Made by a program: the position numbers and the translations under genes. A stretch of DNA of 60,000 nucleotides from the NCBI GenBank assembly GCA_950295325.1, contig OX485804.1, forward strand, positions 58,158,001 to 58,218,000. Direction: 5' to 3'. The notes below the pieces were generated by a model. The model saw only the letters and a list, made by a program, of their open reading frames with translations. It made no database searches and had not been told where the DNA came from. Shown here in pieces: positions 46,890 to 56,429 of this stretch (position 1 is the stretch's first letter; each line of letters starts with the position of its first letter). Source of the DNA: Polytrichum commune. Its lineage: Eukaryota; Streptophyta; Polytrichopsida; Polytrichales; Polytrichaceae.

Positions 46890-47004
46890 GTTGCCAGCGC
46901 AGACCATGTGCGTTAACGCACAGGGTCTACTTGCCCAACTTTGCGAAGCCTCTAGCTAGGCAAGTGGACCCTGTGCGTTAACGCACAGGGTCTGCGCTGG
47001 CAAC
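46890..47004. repeat. Long inverted repeat of about 50-base arms
   Basis: Both arms begin with GTTGCCAGCGCAGACC (the right arm in complement) and each contains a full 22-bp palindrome of array 2 (46904-46925 and 46969-46990). This makes a hairpin-capable structure with dyads inside each arm. A further full palindrome is at 47055-47076. Confidence 0.9.
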
Positions 47005-47076
47005 TGTCTAGCCACTATGCGTTACCGTATACACCTTGTGCGTTAGCACATAGACCCTGTGCGTTAACGCACAGGG

Positions 47077-47546
47077 CCGAGACGTGAATTTGAAAAAAAA
47101 CGTGTTTGGAATTCGTAGATTTGCGAAAACTTGTAAAATCTGGGAAAAATGCTAATAGGATCCAAAAAAAAAACAAAAATATCCTATATTATCTAAATTT
47201 CCGTAACTACAAATGCTTCTGATATTTTGTTTTGGTTTGAAATGATTTTCTTTTCTCATTCTTCTATCTATTTCCTTGTTTTGGGCCACCTCGTAGATTT
47301 TGGGTTTCGGGGCAAAAAAATATTTATGCTATTTTGTGTCATTTTGTAGCTCCTATAACATATTGCATGAGTACTTGAGTAGTCATATTTGTCATTTCTT
47401 GCATTCTAACCTCGTTTTCAATAGTTATTTTGCTCCTATATTCTGAACATCGATTTAAATTCATACAATAGATATTTGTTTTAATTTTAGGCTCTCCTAG
47501 TCGTTTTACCTCCCAACTTTTGGCCTTCCTAAATTGCTCTTACAAA
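47077..47546. other. AT-rich spacer inside intron 1
   Basis: About 470 bp of AT-rich sequence without a gene or repeat that I can name, between the long inverted repeat and array 2. Confidence 0.5.
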
Positions 47547-48263
47547 CCCTGTGCGTTAACGCACAGGGCTTTACTTCCCAACTTTGGCCTTCCTAAGTTG
47601 CGCTTAAAAACCCTGTGCGTTAACGCACAGGGTTGTTCCTCCCAACTTTGGCCTTTCTAAGTTGCTCTTATAAACCATGTGCGTTAACGCACAGGGTTTC
47701 ACCTTCCAACTTTTTGCCTCCTAAGTTGCTCTTACAAACCCTATGCGTTAACGCACAGGGTTTCTCCTCCCAACTTTGGGCTTCTTAAGTTGCGCTTACG
47801 AACCCTGTGCGTTAACGCACAGGGTTTCGCTTCCCAACTTTTGGCCTTATTAAGTTGTTCTTACAAACCCTATGCGTTAACGCACAGGATTTCTCCTCCC
47901 AACTTTGGCCTTCCTAAGGTGCGCTTATAAACCCTGTGCGTTAACGCACAAGGTTTTTCCTCCCAACTTTTGGCCTTATTAAGTTGCTCTTACAAACCCT
48001 ATGCGTTAACGCACAGGGTTCCTCCTCCCAACTTCGGCCTTCCTAAGTTGCTCTTATAAACCATGTGCGTTAACGCACAGGGTTTCGCCTTCCAACTTTT
48101 TGCCTCCTAAGTTGCTCTTATAAACCCTGTGCGTTAACGTACAGGGTTTCATCTCCCAACTTCTCGCCTCTTAAGTTGCTCTTATAAACCCTGTGCGTTA
48201 ACGCACATGGTTTCGCCTCTCAACTTCTCGTCTCTTAAGTTGCTCTTATAAACCCTGTGCGTT
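47547..48263. repeat. Palindromic array 2: 22-bp palindromes, 64-bp period
   Basis: Twelve sites with half-site CCCTGTGCGTT start at 47547, 47611, 47675, 47739, 47803, 47868, 47932, 47997, 48061, 48125, 48189 and 48253 (the last is only a left half). The spacing is 64 or 65 bp. The centre is GTTAAC (HpaI-type dyad) with CpG on both sides. The linker between sites is conserved (CTCCCAACTTTGGCCTTCC, TAAGTTGCTCTTA). Two decayed units follow to about 48400. The period is twice that of array 1. Confidence 0.97.
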
Positions 48264-48735
48264 GTCCTCCTTATTTCTAGCCTTCCTAAATTTCTGTTAT
48301 ATACCATGTGCATTGATGTATTGGGTTTCTCCTCTCCAATTTATAACTTCTATAAATTGCTACTATATGACATGTGAGTGAACGTACAAGGTTCTCCGTC
48401 CTAACTTACAACTTATGCACTATCAAATTATGTGAACGTTGAACTGACTTACCTTTTTGTTTGTCGTCTTCTTTGAACCCGTCTTCAATTCGGACTCTGA
48501 TATACGATCGTCTACATCTTCTTTGCTCTTTGCACCTTCATCATCCTCCATCGCATCAAAATCCAGTCTCTTCACAGTTTCTACTACCGTACTTAACAAG
48601 TTTGTTTTCCGTTCTTTTTTTTGCATCATTCTTTCCCACACTGAGTCTGAACCTCTTTTTCTCGGAAGTAAAATACAAAGCTTTCCTACGTCTTCTCTTC
48701 GGCCTCACGGGTGTTCTCTCTACATCGTCTACCAT

Positions 48736-49256
48736 CGTTGGTGTCTATGATATGTTTTCTATCAGGTACTATCATTTATTCTTCCAATGTATCTATCTCA
48801 CAAAATCCGGCGTATATTACGATCACATGTTGTAATTGGCGTTCAATGAACGAGATATTTCAACGCGTTTGTCATTATGTGTTTATTTTTGTTATATCCG
48901 CCAAAAATTTCTGACACCTACTTTGTTCTATTCATAATGATCAATAATTTATTTTTCCAACCAATTTTAATTCTTTCTACATCTGCGTCAGTCCACACAT
49001 ATATATTTTAAATTTCTACCAATCCTTTTAGTATTTGACGCCGTTTTGTGTATATCTTGCTCGTAAATAGTCTCTGACTATAATTGTATTATGTCCACTT
49101 CTGTATTATTAGATGCTATGTATCACACGCTTTCATCTCCATCCATTATTGTATCACACGTTTTCATTTCCATTCATTTCCTCACACAACTCTATACAAA
49201 AGCAACATTCACCCATATTTTTGTGATGTGTTGTTCATATGTTCTTTTGATTTTCT
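48736..49256. promoter_or_regulatory. Central bidirectional promoter region of element B
   Basis: The 521 bp between the two divergent start codons should contain both promoters. ATATATATTTTAAATTT (about 48999) is a possible AT-rich core. The layout matches the corresponding region of element A. Confidence 0.5.
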
Positions 49257-52200
49257 ATGGCTATCATTAGAGCTCATGGATCTTTTGTTCCTTTCATCTT
49301 GCCACTCTAAGATGATGGTCATGTGAGTGTTTCAGAGGATTTACTTAGTTTGAGATTCAACCTCCAGATAGGAACCATGTATTTAGAGCATGAGATGTAC
49401 TCTGCAGATGGAGAGGTGTATGAAACGATTTTGGTTCCAAAAAATAGAACTGATGTTGGTTTTATGTGGATCTTAGGACCTGGTTCATTTAGGGTGATAG
49501 GACTTTCTGAGTCTCAAATGCAAGCTTCAATTGTCATTTTGACAAACGAATCCGGTACATCCACAGTTCAAATTCCCTCTATCACACCTGTTAAGGTGGA
49601 ACCCCTTGATGATAGTGTATTTGTGCTATCAGATTCAGAAGATGATATTTGTGCATCTGTTGATCTTTCAAACACATCGCCATTTCCATTTAGAAGTGTA
49701 GCCAAATCTCCTTGCGGTCTTATGTACAAAAAGGTGGTTCCCCAAATCTCACCTTCTCAACGTCCTCCACTACACCCTTCACTTTCATTTACAGGGTTGA
49801 CTATGGTTGATGCCTTGAAGCTGACAAAGTCAAGAAAAAAATCAAAGTCCGATCTTGCATCCATTGATTTTGACAGTATAGATGTTCATGAAGTCAAGTA
49901 CTTACCATCTTCTTTTAATGGTGATGTTTTATTTCTCTTGCCTCCTGTGGCATTCAAAGCTCCAAGTACGTATGGTCGCTCAATGGACGGCATGGACAAG
50001 ATGTGCGACGGTCACCCTTGGTGCACTACCAAAACCACCAATATCCAAAATGACTTTGGACTGTCCTTCCGGCGCTCTACTTGTGCTGGTCATCTCCAAT
50101 GTCATAATGACTACTGTGATTACATGAATCGCAATGGGGGCCTCCGGAACAACACTAAATGGGCCGGTTCAACTCCTATCCCATTTCCTGTGGGTGTTGT
50201 TCCCCCTACTAAGTCCACTGTCGAGTGTAAGGTATGTCGTTCCACACCTATGTGCATTGCTTTGTGTAATGCTCGAATCATATACATTCACTCCACATCC
50301 GTTGGAATGTCCAGGGCTTGCATTCATCTTGGTGTACATGATCACCCTGTGGCCAATGACACATGCCGTGAATCATTGGACATGGCATACCAATGCGTTG
50401 CAAATGAAGTATTGAAAACACCCACAGTAAAAAATTCAGCCATAGTTATGGCGGCGAGCAAACAATTCTTGGCCGATTACCTTCTCAAATCTCCCGCAAA
50501 TGTCGAAGGCCATCACTTGGTTGGTTCATCCCTAGAGGTCGTCATGGACAAATTCAGCACTCTTGCCTCTCCAAATTGTCGTAACTTTGTATCTGGATCA
50601 AAGCGTTTTTTGCGTAGTGGAATGGGAACTATGGATAGTATTATGGCGCTCAAAGACCACTCTGCTTTCAAATTCGTCCATGGTAGTCGGTTCCCAGGGC
50701 AGTCAAAGGACAAAGTGTTTGTTTTTAAGATGTCTGTAGACCTTCCAGGTAGTGGTGTGGAGCTTGTGAAGAGGATGCAAGTCGGTGGGAATATGGAGAA
50801 TTCATGGATTATGTTTGACCATGTCAAACGTTTGAAGGACTGGACGACCATGGCTTGCCATGTGTACGACAGTCGATACTGTAAAGTGTTGACTATTGCG
50901 TGTTGTGACATGCAATCTGAAGATGGTGCAACGCAAATTCTCTTTTGGGAAAATTTGAATGCTGTCATGGCAGATAATGATGTACCAAACGTAAACTTCA
51001 AAGGGTTTATGGCTGATAGTGCTCAAGCTAATTGGAATGCGGTGAGGACGATTTACGGGGATGGTGATCCAAGTCTACCCATGGTTGCACGTGAGCGTAC
51101 ATGTCTTTTCCATTGGTCCGCAAGCTTGGATAAGGTGACCCAAAAGTATATCAAACCATCCTTACAATTTCAACACAAACAAATATGCAAAGATTACAAA
51201 GACGCGAAAACAATGGACGACGCTGAGACCAAGTACCATGTGATTCGTTCTTGGTGGTTGTCATCTGGAGCTGCCTCCGAAGAAGGCATCCTTGGCCTTT
51301 CAGAGTGGTTGGGATTTTGGCACTTTCGTTACAGACAATGGGGTGGCCATATGCTACTTGTAAGTACATATCAAACTTCATTATTCAATGTAATATATCC
51401 TATGTTTTTCTTATTTTTGTCTTTCTGTGTTGTTCATAGGATATGACAATAAAAGAACGTACGGGAATGCCAATATACAACCTTGCAGAGACTGTACATA
51501 ACAAACAACAAACAGTTTGGGTCGTTCGACCCAAACCTTGTAGGCAGTTTGGGTTGTTCGATCCAAACCTTGTAGGCAGTTTAGGTCGTTCGACCCAAAC
51601 GTGGCAGCCATTTTGGGTTGAACGACCCAAACCTAGATATATAATCTATCTTATGTTTGTCTTATCCTTGTATTTGTGTGTTGTTCATAGGATATGTCAA
51701 TAGAAGAGCGTGCGGAAATGCCAACATACAACCTTGCAGAGACTGTACACAACAAATGGCTCCAACAGTCCGGCAACAAGATGTCTTGTTTATATGAAGC
51801 TACAGTGGACGACATGATCCGTGCCTTCATGTAAATTGCAAATTACCGGACATGGTTGAAAGGGGGGTCTGATGGTAAAGGTCATGATTCGGCATCCTTG
51901 AAACTCAAAGCGGCTGCCAGGTGTGGAGATCCAAAAATGTTGGCCGATGCCATGAAGTCTTATCCAGGGGCAGAAGACGTCAACACTAGAGATTGTGCAT
52001 TGGAAGGGTCAGAGCTTTTTGGTTCCACCAAACGCAAACTCAACCTACCACCGGGTGCTGATTGTGACTCTCATCGACCCGACAAAGTGAACTATTCCAT
52101 TCCTCGTCCGAACACCCGAGCAACTCGTCAACGCATAGAGGAATCGTTGAGTTCTACAATTCATGGTGTGGCTCATACTACATCCGTGTTAGAGACAGAT

Positions 52201-53058
52201 TGTCTTGCTTCCAAGTGGCACATTGCAAGATTACCACCCAACTCAGCCAAACGATGTTGGGCACTGCAGGCCATCACAGGGACTATATGCAATGCCAAAG
52301 TCGGGACTGGGAAACATGGCACACCTGCTCCAACATACAAAGGGCTCAGGAAGGAATTTCGCTCTCCCAACAATGTGGAGTATGAATTTTGGTTTTGCCC
52401 TGACGACATCAAACGTTGTGTGAATGGGAGTAAGAAGAAATATGTATTGGACTGGCCTATAGTACCCAACACATGGCCGGTGAAGATAGGTACCAATCTA
52501 TCGCGAGAGGAGGTTTTGGCACTTGAAGATGCTGGATTTCAAGTACAGCAGATGGAGGCATTGTCCCCTCGTCGTAGGCTTTCAACAATCGCAACTCTCC
52601 CCATCCCTTGCTCGCATTTTTCTATGCCACCAAACCCGGACGCCCACCCTACATTCAGGTTTGGAAAGACAATGCGTCGTAATCCAACAGCACCGCTAGC
52701 GGATCACAAAAACAAATGGGAGAGCGCCGGGCTCATGGAGGGTTACTATGTGGTTGGGGTCACTGCCATTTCATATCCGGGCTTTGGAGTGATAATCAAC
52801 ATTGTCTCCAAGCAGGATATCACCTACCATGTCACAATTGGCGACATCCCGCATTGCACATGCCCGGATTTCACGAAAATGTCCTCTCATGCATTGGGAA
52901 AGAAAGGAAAATGGGTGTATTGTAAACATCTTTATTATGTGTTTAGATTTTTGTGCAAGGTGGATTACGAGAGTGACAAGTTCATTCATGCACCTACATA
53001 TACCTATAACGAGGTCATGCGACTACTTGAACTTGCTGGTATTGTAGAGTGTGAGTAG
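49257..53058 (+). CDS. Element B Mutator-like transposase with SWIM zinc finger (two in-frame TAA codons)
   Basis: Exon 1 is 49257-51359, the intron 51360-51690 (GTAAGT...TTCATAG) and exon 2 51691-53058. The start MAIIRAH is chosen because it aligns with MAFIRAD in element A; this places a TAA (49308-49310) at codon 18. From 49323 the frame is open for about 680 codons in exon 1. An N-terminal module ends in a SUMO-like VKVEP and an acidic VFVLSDSEDD that resembles a SUMO-interacting motif. Cys clusters follow (GHLQCHNDYCDY, CKVCRSTPMCIALC). The catalytic-type core has MFDHVKR (Asp at 50817), FMADSAQANW (Asp at 51015) and CLFHW (51102), then SEWLGFWHFRYRQW as a candidate for the third acid. 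Exon 2 has HNKWLQQSG, a TAA at 51832-51834, LPPGADCDSHRPDK and the SWIM finger CTCPDF...CKHLYYVF. Family knowledge: MULE transposases make 8-11 bp duplications, consistent with 10 here. Whether the TAAs are read through is unknown. Confidence 0.85.
51441..51509 (+). repeat. Duplicated exon-2 start inside the transposase intron
   Basis: TTCATAG followed by GATATGACAATAAAAGAACG and AACCTTGCAGAGACTGTACA closely repeats the true acceptor and exon-2 start at 51684-51750. It is a decoy acceptor or pseudo-exon, separated from the real one by four palindromic units. Confidence 0.85.
51515..51632. repeat. Four array-1-type palindromes in the transposase intron
   Basis: Four copies related to GTTTGGGTCG-NN-CGACCCAAAC occur with a period of about 32 bp and linkers CTTGTAGGCA and GTGGCAGCCA. 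Centres are mostly TT, so the dyads are imperfect. The repeat is otherwise found only in array 1, 5 kb away in the same element. Confidence 0.95.
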
Positions 53059-53239
53059 TATTGCAAATGGTCTATTAAGTACCATATATTTGAATGTCAA
53101 AATATGACATGTTTTTGTTTGAATTTTTATAATAAAAATCAGCAATGGGCTGGAAGTATTTCAAATGATTCAGTAACTTCATTTCTATTTAGACTACGAC
53201 CCAACCGTGAGCGGTTTGATTGATTGACATGGATAAATA

Positions 53240-53465
53240 ATAACAAGTTTCTAAAAATAAAAAATAATTGAGAAGATTCTACGCACATCCGCGTAGTAAC
53301 GTCTTCTTGGTATCCGCCTATAAATTATTCCTGCTTTATCACTAGCTCAATTTGGGATAGCACCAGTCAATGTAACCAACCGGATTCGAACCCGGGTTGA
53401 TACAGACCTAATACCAGTCTCTTACACAACTCGCATCCACATGCGGATCTCTCAAAACCTAGTAG
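53240..53465 (-). mobile_element. Possible tRNA-derived SINE
   Basis: On the minus strand, GCGAGTTGTGTAAGAGAC resembles a tRNA A box and CGGGTTCGAATCCGG is a strong B box with T-arm pairing, spaced about 45 bp apart. An AT-rich tail follows. No clear target duplication was found, so the boundaries are approximate. Confidence 0.5.
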
Positions 53466-53566
53466 TTACCTACATATTGACTATTTCTAATATCTAATTT
53501 CCTTTCATTTGTAGATTCTGGGCCTTAATTCAACCCGTGAGCAGTTTGAGTGGCTCACAATTATGG

Positions 53567-53755
53567 CACCTACATGTACGTATAATGAGGTTATGCACCT
53601 ACTTGAGCTTGATGGTGTTGTGGAATGTGAGTAGTTGTGCAAGTGTTGGTTGTAACTACATGTATAAGGATGTCAATAAATGACATGTATTGGTTTGGAT
53701 TATTATAATAAAAATCAGCAATGAATTGAAAGTGTTTTAAATGATCTATAGAAAT
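53567..53755 (+). pseudogene. Duplicated 3' end of the transposase gene
   Basis: GCACCTACATGTACGTATAATGAGG through GAATGTGAGTAG and AATAAAAATCAGCAATG repeats the last codons and 3' flank of the transposase (52988-53165) with point differences. It encodes only the C-terminal tail, so it is a leftover of a tandem duplication. The segment 53756-53870 is non-coding. Confidence 0.85.
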
Positions 53756-53879
53756 AGGGCCCTTTCACTTGTGCTTCATTTAAAATATTGGCAATTTACA
53801 ATTGAAAATATGCAATTAATTTGTCAAAATTTTGGTTGTGTACCCTAAACCCGTGTGTCTTTACTAAATTTGGAATCAT

Positions 53880-53943
53880 TGCTCATATGTTACTGCTCAC
53901 CGCTCACCGCTCACTGCTCATCGCTCATAAGATAGCTTCCCTC
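53880..53943. repeat. Element B right terminal inverted repeat
   Basis: Five near-tandem GCTCACC/GCTCATC heptamers lead into GCTCATAAGATAGC and the terminus CTTCCCTC. This is the complement of the left end and resembles element A termini. Confidence 0.9.
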
Positions 53944-54709
53944 GGTTTTGCAATTATGCTTGCAAATTCATTCATGCATATTCTACTTTAGTGGCGCCTT
54001 TAACATCAAAGATGCAAAGCAAGACTAAACTCTTTTAGACAAAAGATTGTGAATGTGCCTTTGACATATGTGCCACTTTGGACCTTACCCAAGTTAGGAG
54101 AGCCATTTGAGGTCGTCAATGATGCTTCTTTGATGGGGGCAGGAGCAATCATGCTTCAAGTTAGTAGCAATTGTGCATGCCATGTTGTTACTTAGAGGAG
54201 GCTAATTATATTGTGGTGACAAATCACAACCCACTCGCATATTTAAAGATTTTTTTCCCAAGGCCTCAAGCTCGATGGTTGGAATTCTTGGAGCACAGTT
54301 TGTCTATAAATGGGTATGCCACCTAGGACAGATCAATATGGTTGATTCCATGAATAGGATTGTATTAAACACGGATGTTCAAAAGAACTTAAAGGTAGTT
54401 TCAAGTGACTCAATCCTTCAATGAGTGACGGTTGACATTATGTGAGAAAATTTTGGAGAGCCAAACAATCAATCTAAGGGGTATCCTAAGTTTGTCAGTC
54501 ATTCTAAATTGTATCATTCGATCATTGCAAGGTATGCTCTTGGTCCTTGGTTCTCAAACCCACACAACATGAAGCATTTTGTTTTTGAGAATCATATCCG
54601 GTAGCATGATAATGCAATAAACCACACGTGGTCTTCCAAGGGTTGAATATCATGTATTTTCTACTCCATGAACATCATAATGTAATGTACAACGGTCATG
54701 TTGGGGTAA

Positions 54710-56429
54710 TGTGAGCCCAAAATGGTGCCCACATGTGGTGATTAACTCTTCGAAACCAATTTTAGTTTGACTTTGATGTGTTATGATTATTCACAAAACA
54801 TAAAAAAAGTGAAGTGTGGTGTGGATTTAAGTTTAGGCATTAGAATGTGTTGTGTAGTTATTTCAAGGTTTGATTTCAATAAGAGGATGCCTTGATTATG
54901 TGAGTAGGGGGTAAGGTGAGGCAAGGTGAGCTCCGCGGGTTAAATGCCCACTTTTGGACCCACTTTGTTAGTTTAGGAAGAAGGAAGCTTGGTGGATGGG
55001 GATTAGTCCCTACTTTGGAGGAGAGGGTTAAAGGATGGTGATTGGAGGTGCTAATCCTCTCACCCTATCCTCACCTCTCTCTCCCTCTCCCCCTCTCTCC
55101 CTCTTTGCTACTTAAGGTGTTTTTTTCTCATTTTCCTTCTCTCTCCATCAAGCGCTCTCAAGGGAGCAAGCTCTAAAGAGCTTGAGCCATGTGTGTGTTA
55201 CATTAGTTTTTAGTGAAGTTAATTAGTTAAGCTCTCTCTCTCAAGGCCTCCCAAGTGAGGGAGTTCTAGAGCTTAAATTTGCACGTAGTGATTAGGTGGT
55301 AGTTGGTTAGAATAGTGTGTTAAATTAGCTCATGACTTAGAAGCAAAAGAAAGAAAAGAAAAGAAGAATTTAGAAGACCTTGATTAGCGGATGGGAGGGG
55401 TTGTATTAAGGTTAGCAAAGATTATAAGGTTAAGGAGTTGATTGCTAGAAGGGACCTCGGTTGAGCTTCAGCTAAGCAGCTGACTGCTGGAAGGTTAAGA
55501 GCGACTGCTGGACGGTTAAGAACGACTGCTGGACGGTTAAGAACGACTGTTGGAAGGTTAAGGAGCGACTGCTGGGAGGGCCTCGGCTTGGGCTTCAGCT
55601 AAGCAACTGACTGCTGTAAGGTTAAGCAGTTGACTGCTGGGAGGCACCTCGGTTGGGCTTCAGCTAAGCAGCTGACTGCTGGGAAGGCCTCGGCTTGGGC
55701 TTCAGCTAAGCAGCTGAATGATGGAAGGTTAAGCAACTGACTGTTGGGAGGCCTCGGCTTGGGCTTCAGCTAAGCAGCTGACTGCTGTAAGGTTAAGCAG
55801 CTGACTGCTGGGAGGGCCTCGGCTTGGGCTTCAGCTAAGCAGTTGAATGCTGGAAGGTTAAGGAGCGACTGCTGGAGGGGCCTCGGTTGGGTTTAAGTTA
55901 TTTAGTTAGCTCTAATAAGTTAGGCTACTAGGGGGGGTTGTAGTTAGGATAATCCCTTGGGGGATTGCTAGGCCATACGAGATCCTTGCATGCCATCTTG
56001 GTTTTTAGGTAGAATTGGATTTATTAGGAAAGTAGAAGTGTGTGGGACTTTTAAATGTGTTGATGGTTACCCATTGAGGCAAGTGTTTTTAAACACTCGT
56101 ACTTTTTGGTTGGAATATATTACGTGCACAATTAATGGAGACTGTGGAGGATCCTAGCAAGGACAAGATAAAGGAAGTAAAAATCAAGAAGTCTAGAGGG
56201 ATCTCTTTAAGGGCATGTGTGGCCAAGGCCGCGGGTTGGACCCTTGAGAAATCGAATACCCCTACGAGCAAGGATGCTCACAATAATAAAGCAAGTGAGT
56301 TAAGATGAAGTTAGGGCCTTGGACATGAGAGCCATATAGCAATTTACGTATTGGTATTAGGAACTGAATGTGATTCTCAAAGCCATCACCCGGACTAGGA
56401 CGCTTAAGGGGGGTGGATTTGGCCTCACA
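54710..56429. mobile_element. Solo LTR (1,720 bp) inserted in the Gypsy integrase
   Basis: It starts TGTGAG and ends CTCACA, a perfect 6-bp inverted terminus with TG...CA. A 5-bp duplication GGTAA flanks it (54705-54709 and 56430-56434). The integrase zinc-binding sequence is interrupted exactly here and resumes after it. It has no coding region and contains a minisatellite. It belongs to a different LTR family from the host Gypsy, by inference. Confidence 0.88.
55440..55885. repeat. Minisatellite inside the solo LTR
   Basis: Units built from CAGCTAAGCAGCTGACTGCTG and GGGAGGGCCTCGGCTTGGGC, plus shorter GACTGCTGGACGGTTAAGA units, are repeated about ten times in variable order. The periods are roughly 27 and 70-90 bp. 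Confidence 0.9.

Larger units (their letters stand above)
42115..48735 (-). pseudogene. Element B ParB-like / beta-class DNA methyltransferase-like gene (spliced, with in-frame stops)
   Basis: Exons (high to low): 48735-48453, 45942-45215, 45116-44927, 44821-44196, 44064-43466, 43371-43027, 42934-42476 and 42367-42115. Exon 1 is basic then acidic. Exon 2 has an acidic linker, then LRVPLCLMVPMPIVRPALKGDITKLEADF split by a short gap from IWDGNHRFLAW, a ParB/sulfiredoxin-like pattern. CGWYLDCP follows. The methyltransferase part has VDLVFLQFLDG, IPLWNKY, DDGVLILFSAID, then WRGP and VVDLTCSTGASILATRACGRH. Five in-frame stops interrupt it (TAA 45826, TAG 45721, TAA 45059, TAG 44315, TAA 43760, lowest coordinates), and extra bases in 8-base homopolymers at 48615-48622 and 42736-42743 shift the frame. 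Exon 5 also joins out of phase. Introns differ from A: two A introns are absent and one is extra. Its target and activity are unknown. Confidence 0.75.
41946..53943. mobile_element. Element B: 12-kb DNA transposon with ParB-like/methyltransferase and transposase genes
   Basis: It is bounded by inverted repeats (left GGGGAGTGCTATCTTATGAG; right, complemented, GAGGGAAGCTATCTTATGAG) and a perfect 10-bp duplication GGTTTTGCAA at 41936-41945 and 53944-53953. Removing it, with one copy of the duplication, rejoins the Gypsy polymerase frame in the conserved RT/RNase H connection, which confirms the boundaries. The left gene (42115-48735, minus) is the ParB-like/methyltransferase gene. The right gene (49257-53058, plus) is the transposase. 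Compared with element A the layout is the same but inverted. Intron 1 of the left gene holds two palindromic arrays. The segment 41990-42114 is non-coding. Confidence 0.95.

Noticed and set aside
46199-48263. CRISPR-like array (regular repeats with spacers)
   Set aside because: The repeats are palindromes, the linkers are themselves conserved and not unique, the setting is a plant transposon intron, and no cas genes are present.
53360-53460. Genuine tRNA gene on the minus strand
   Set aside because: The B box and T-arm are good, but I could not form an acceptor stem or a normal anticodon arm; a SINE head is more likely.
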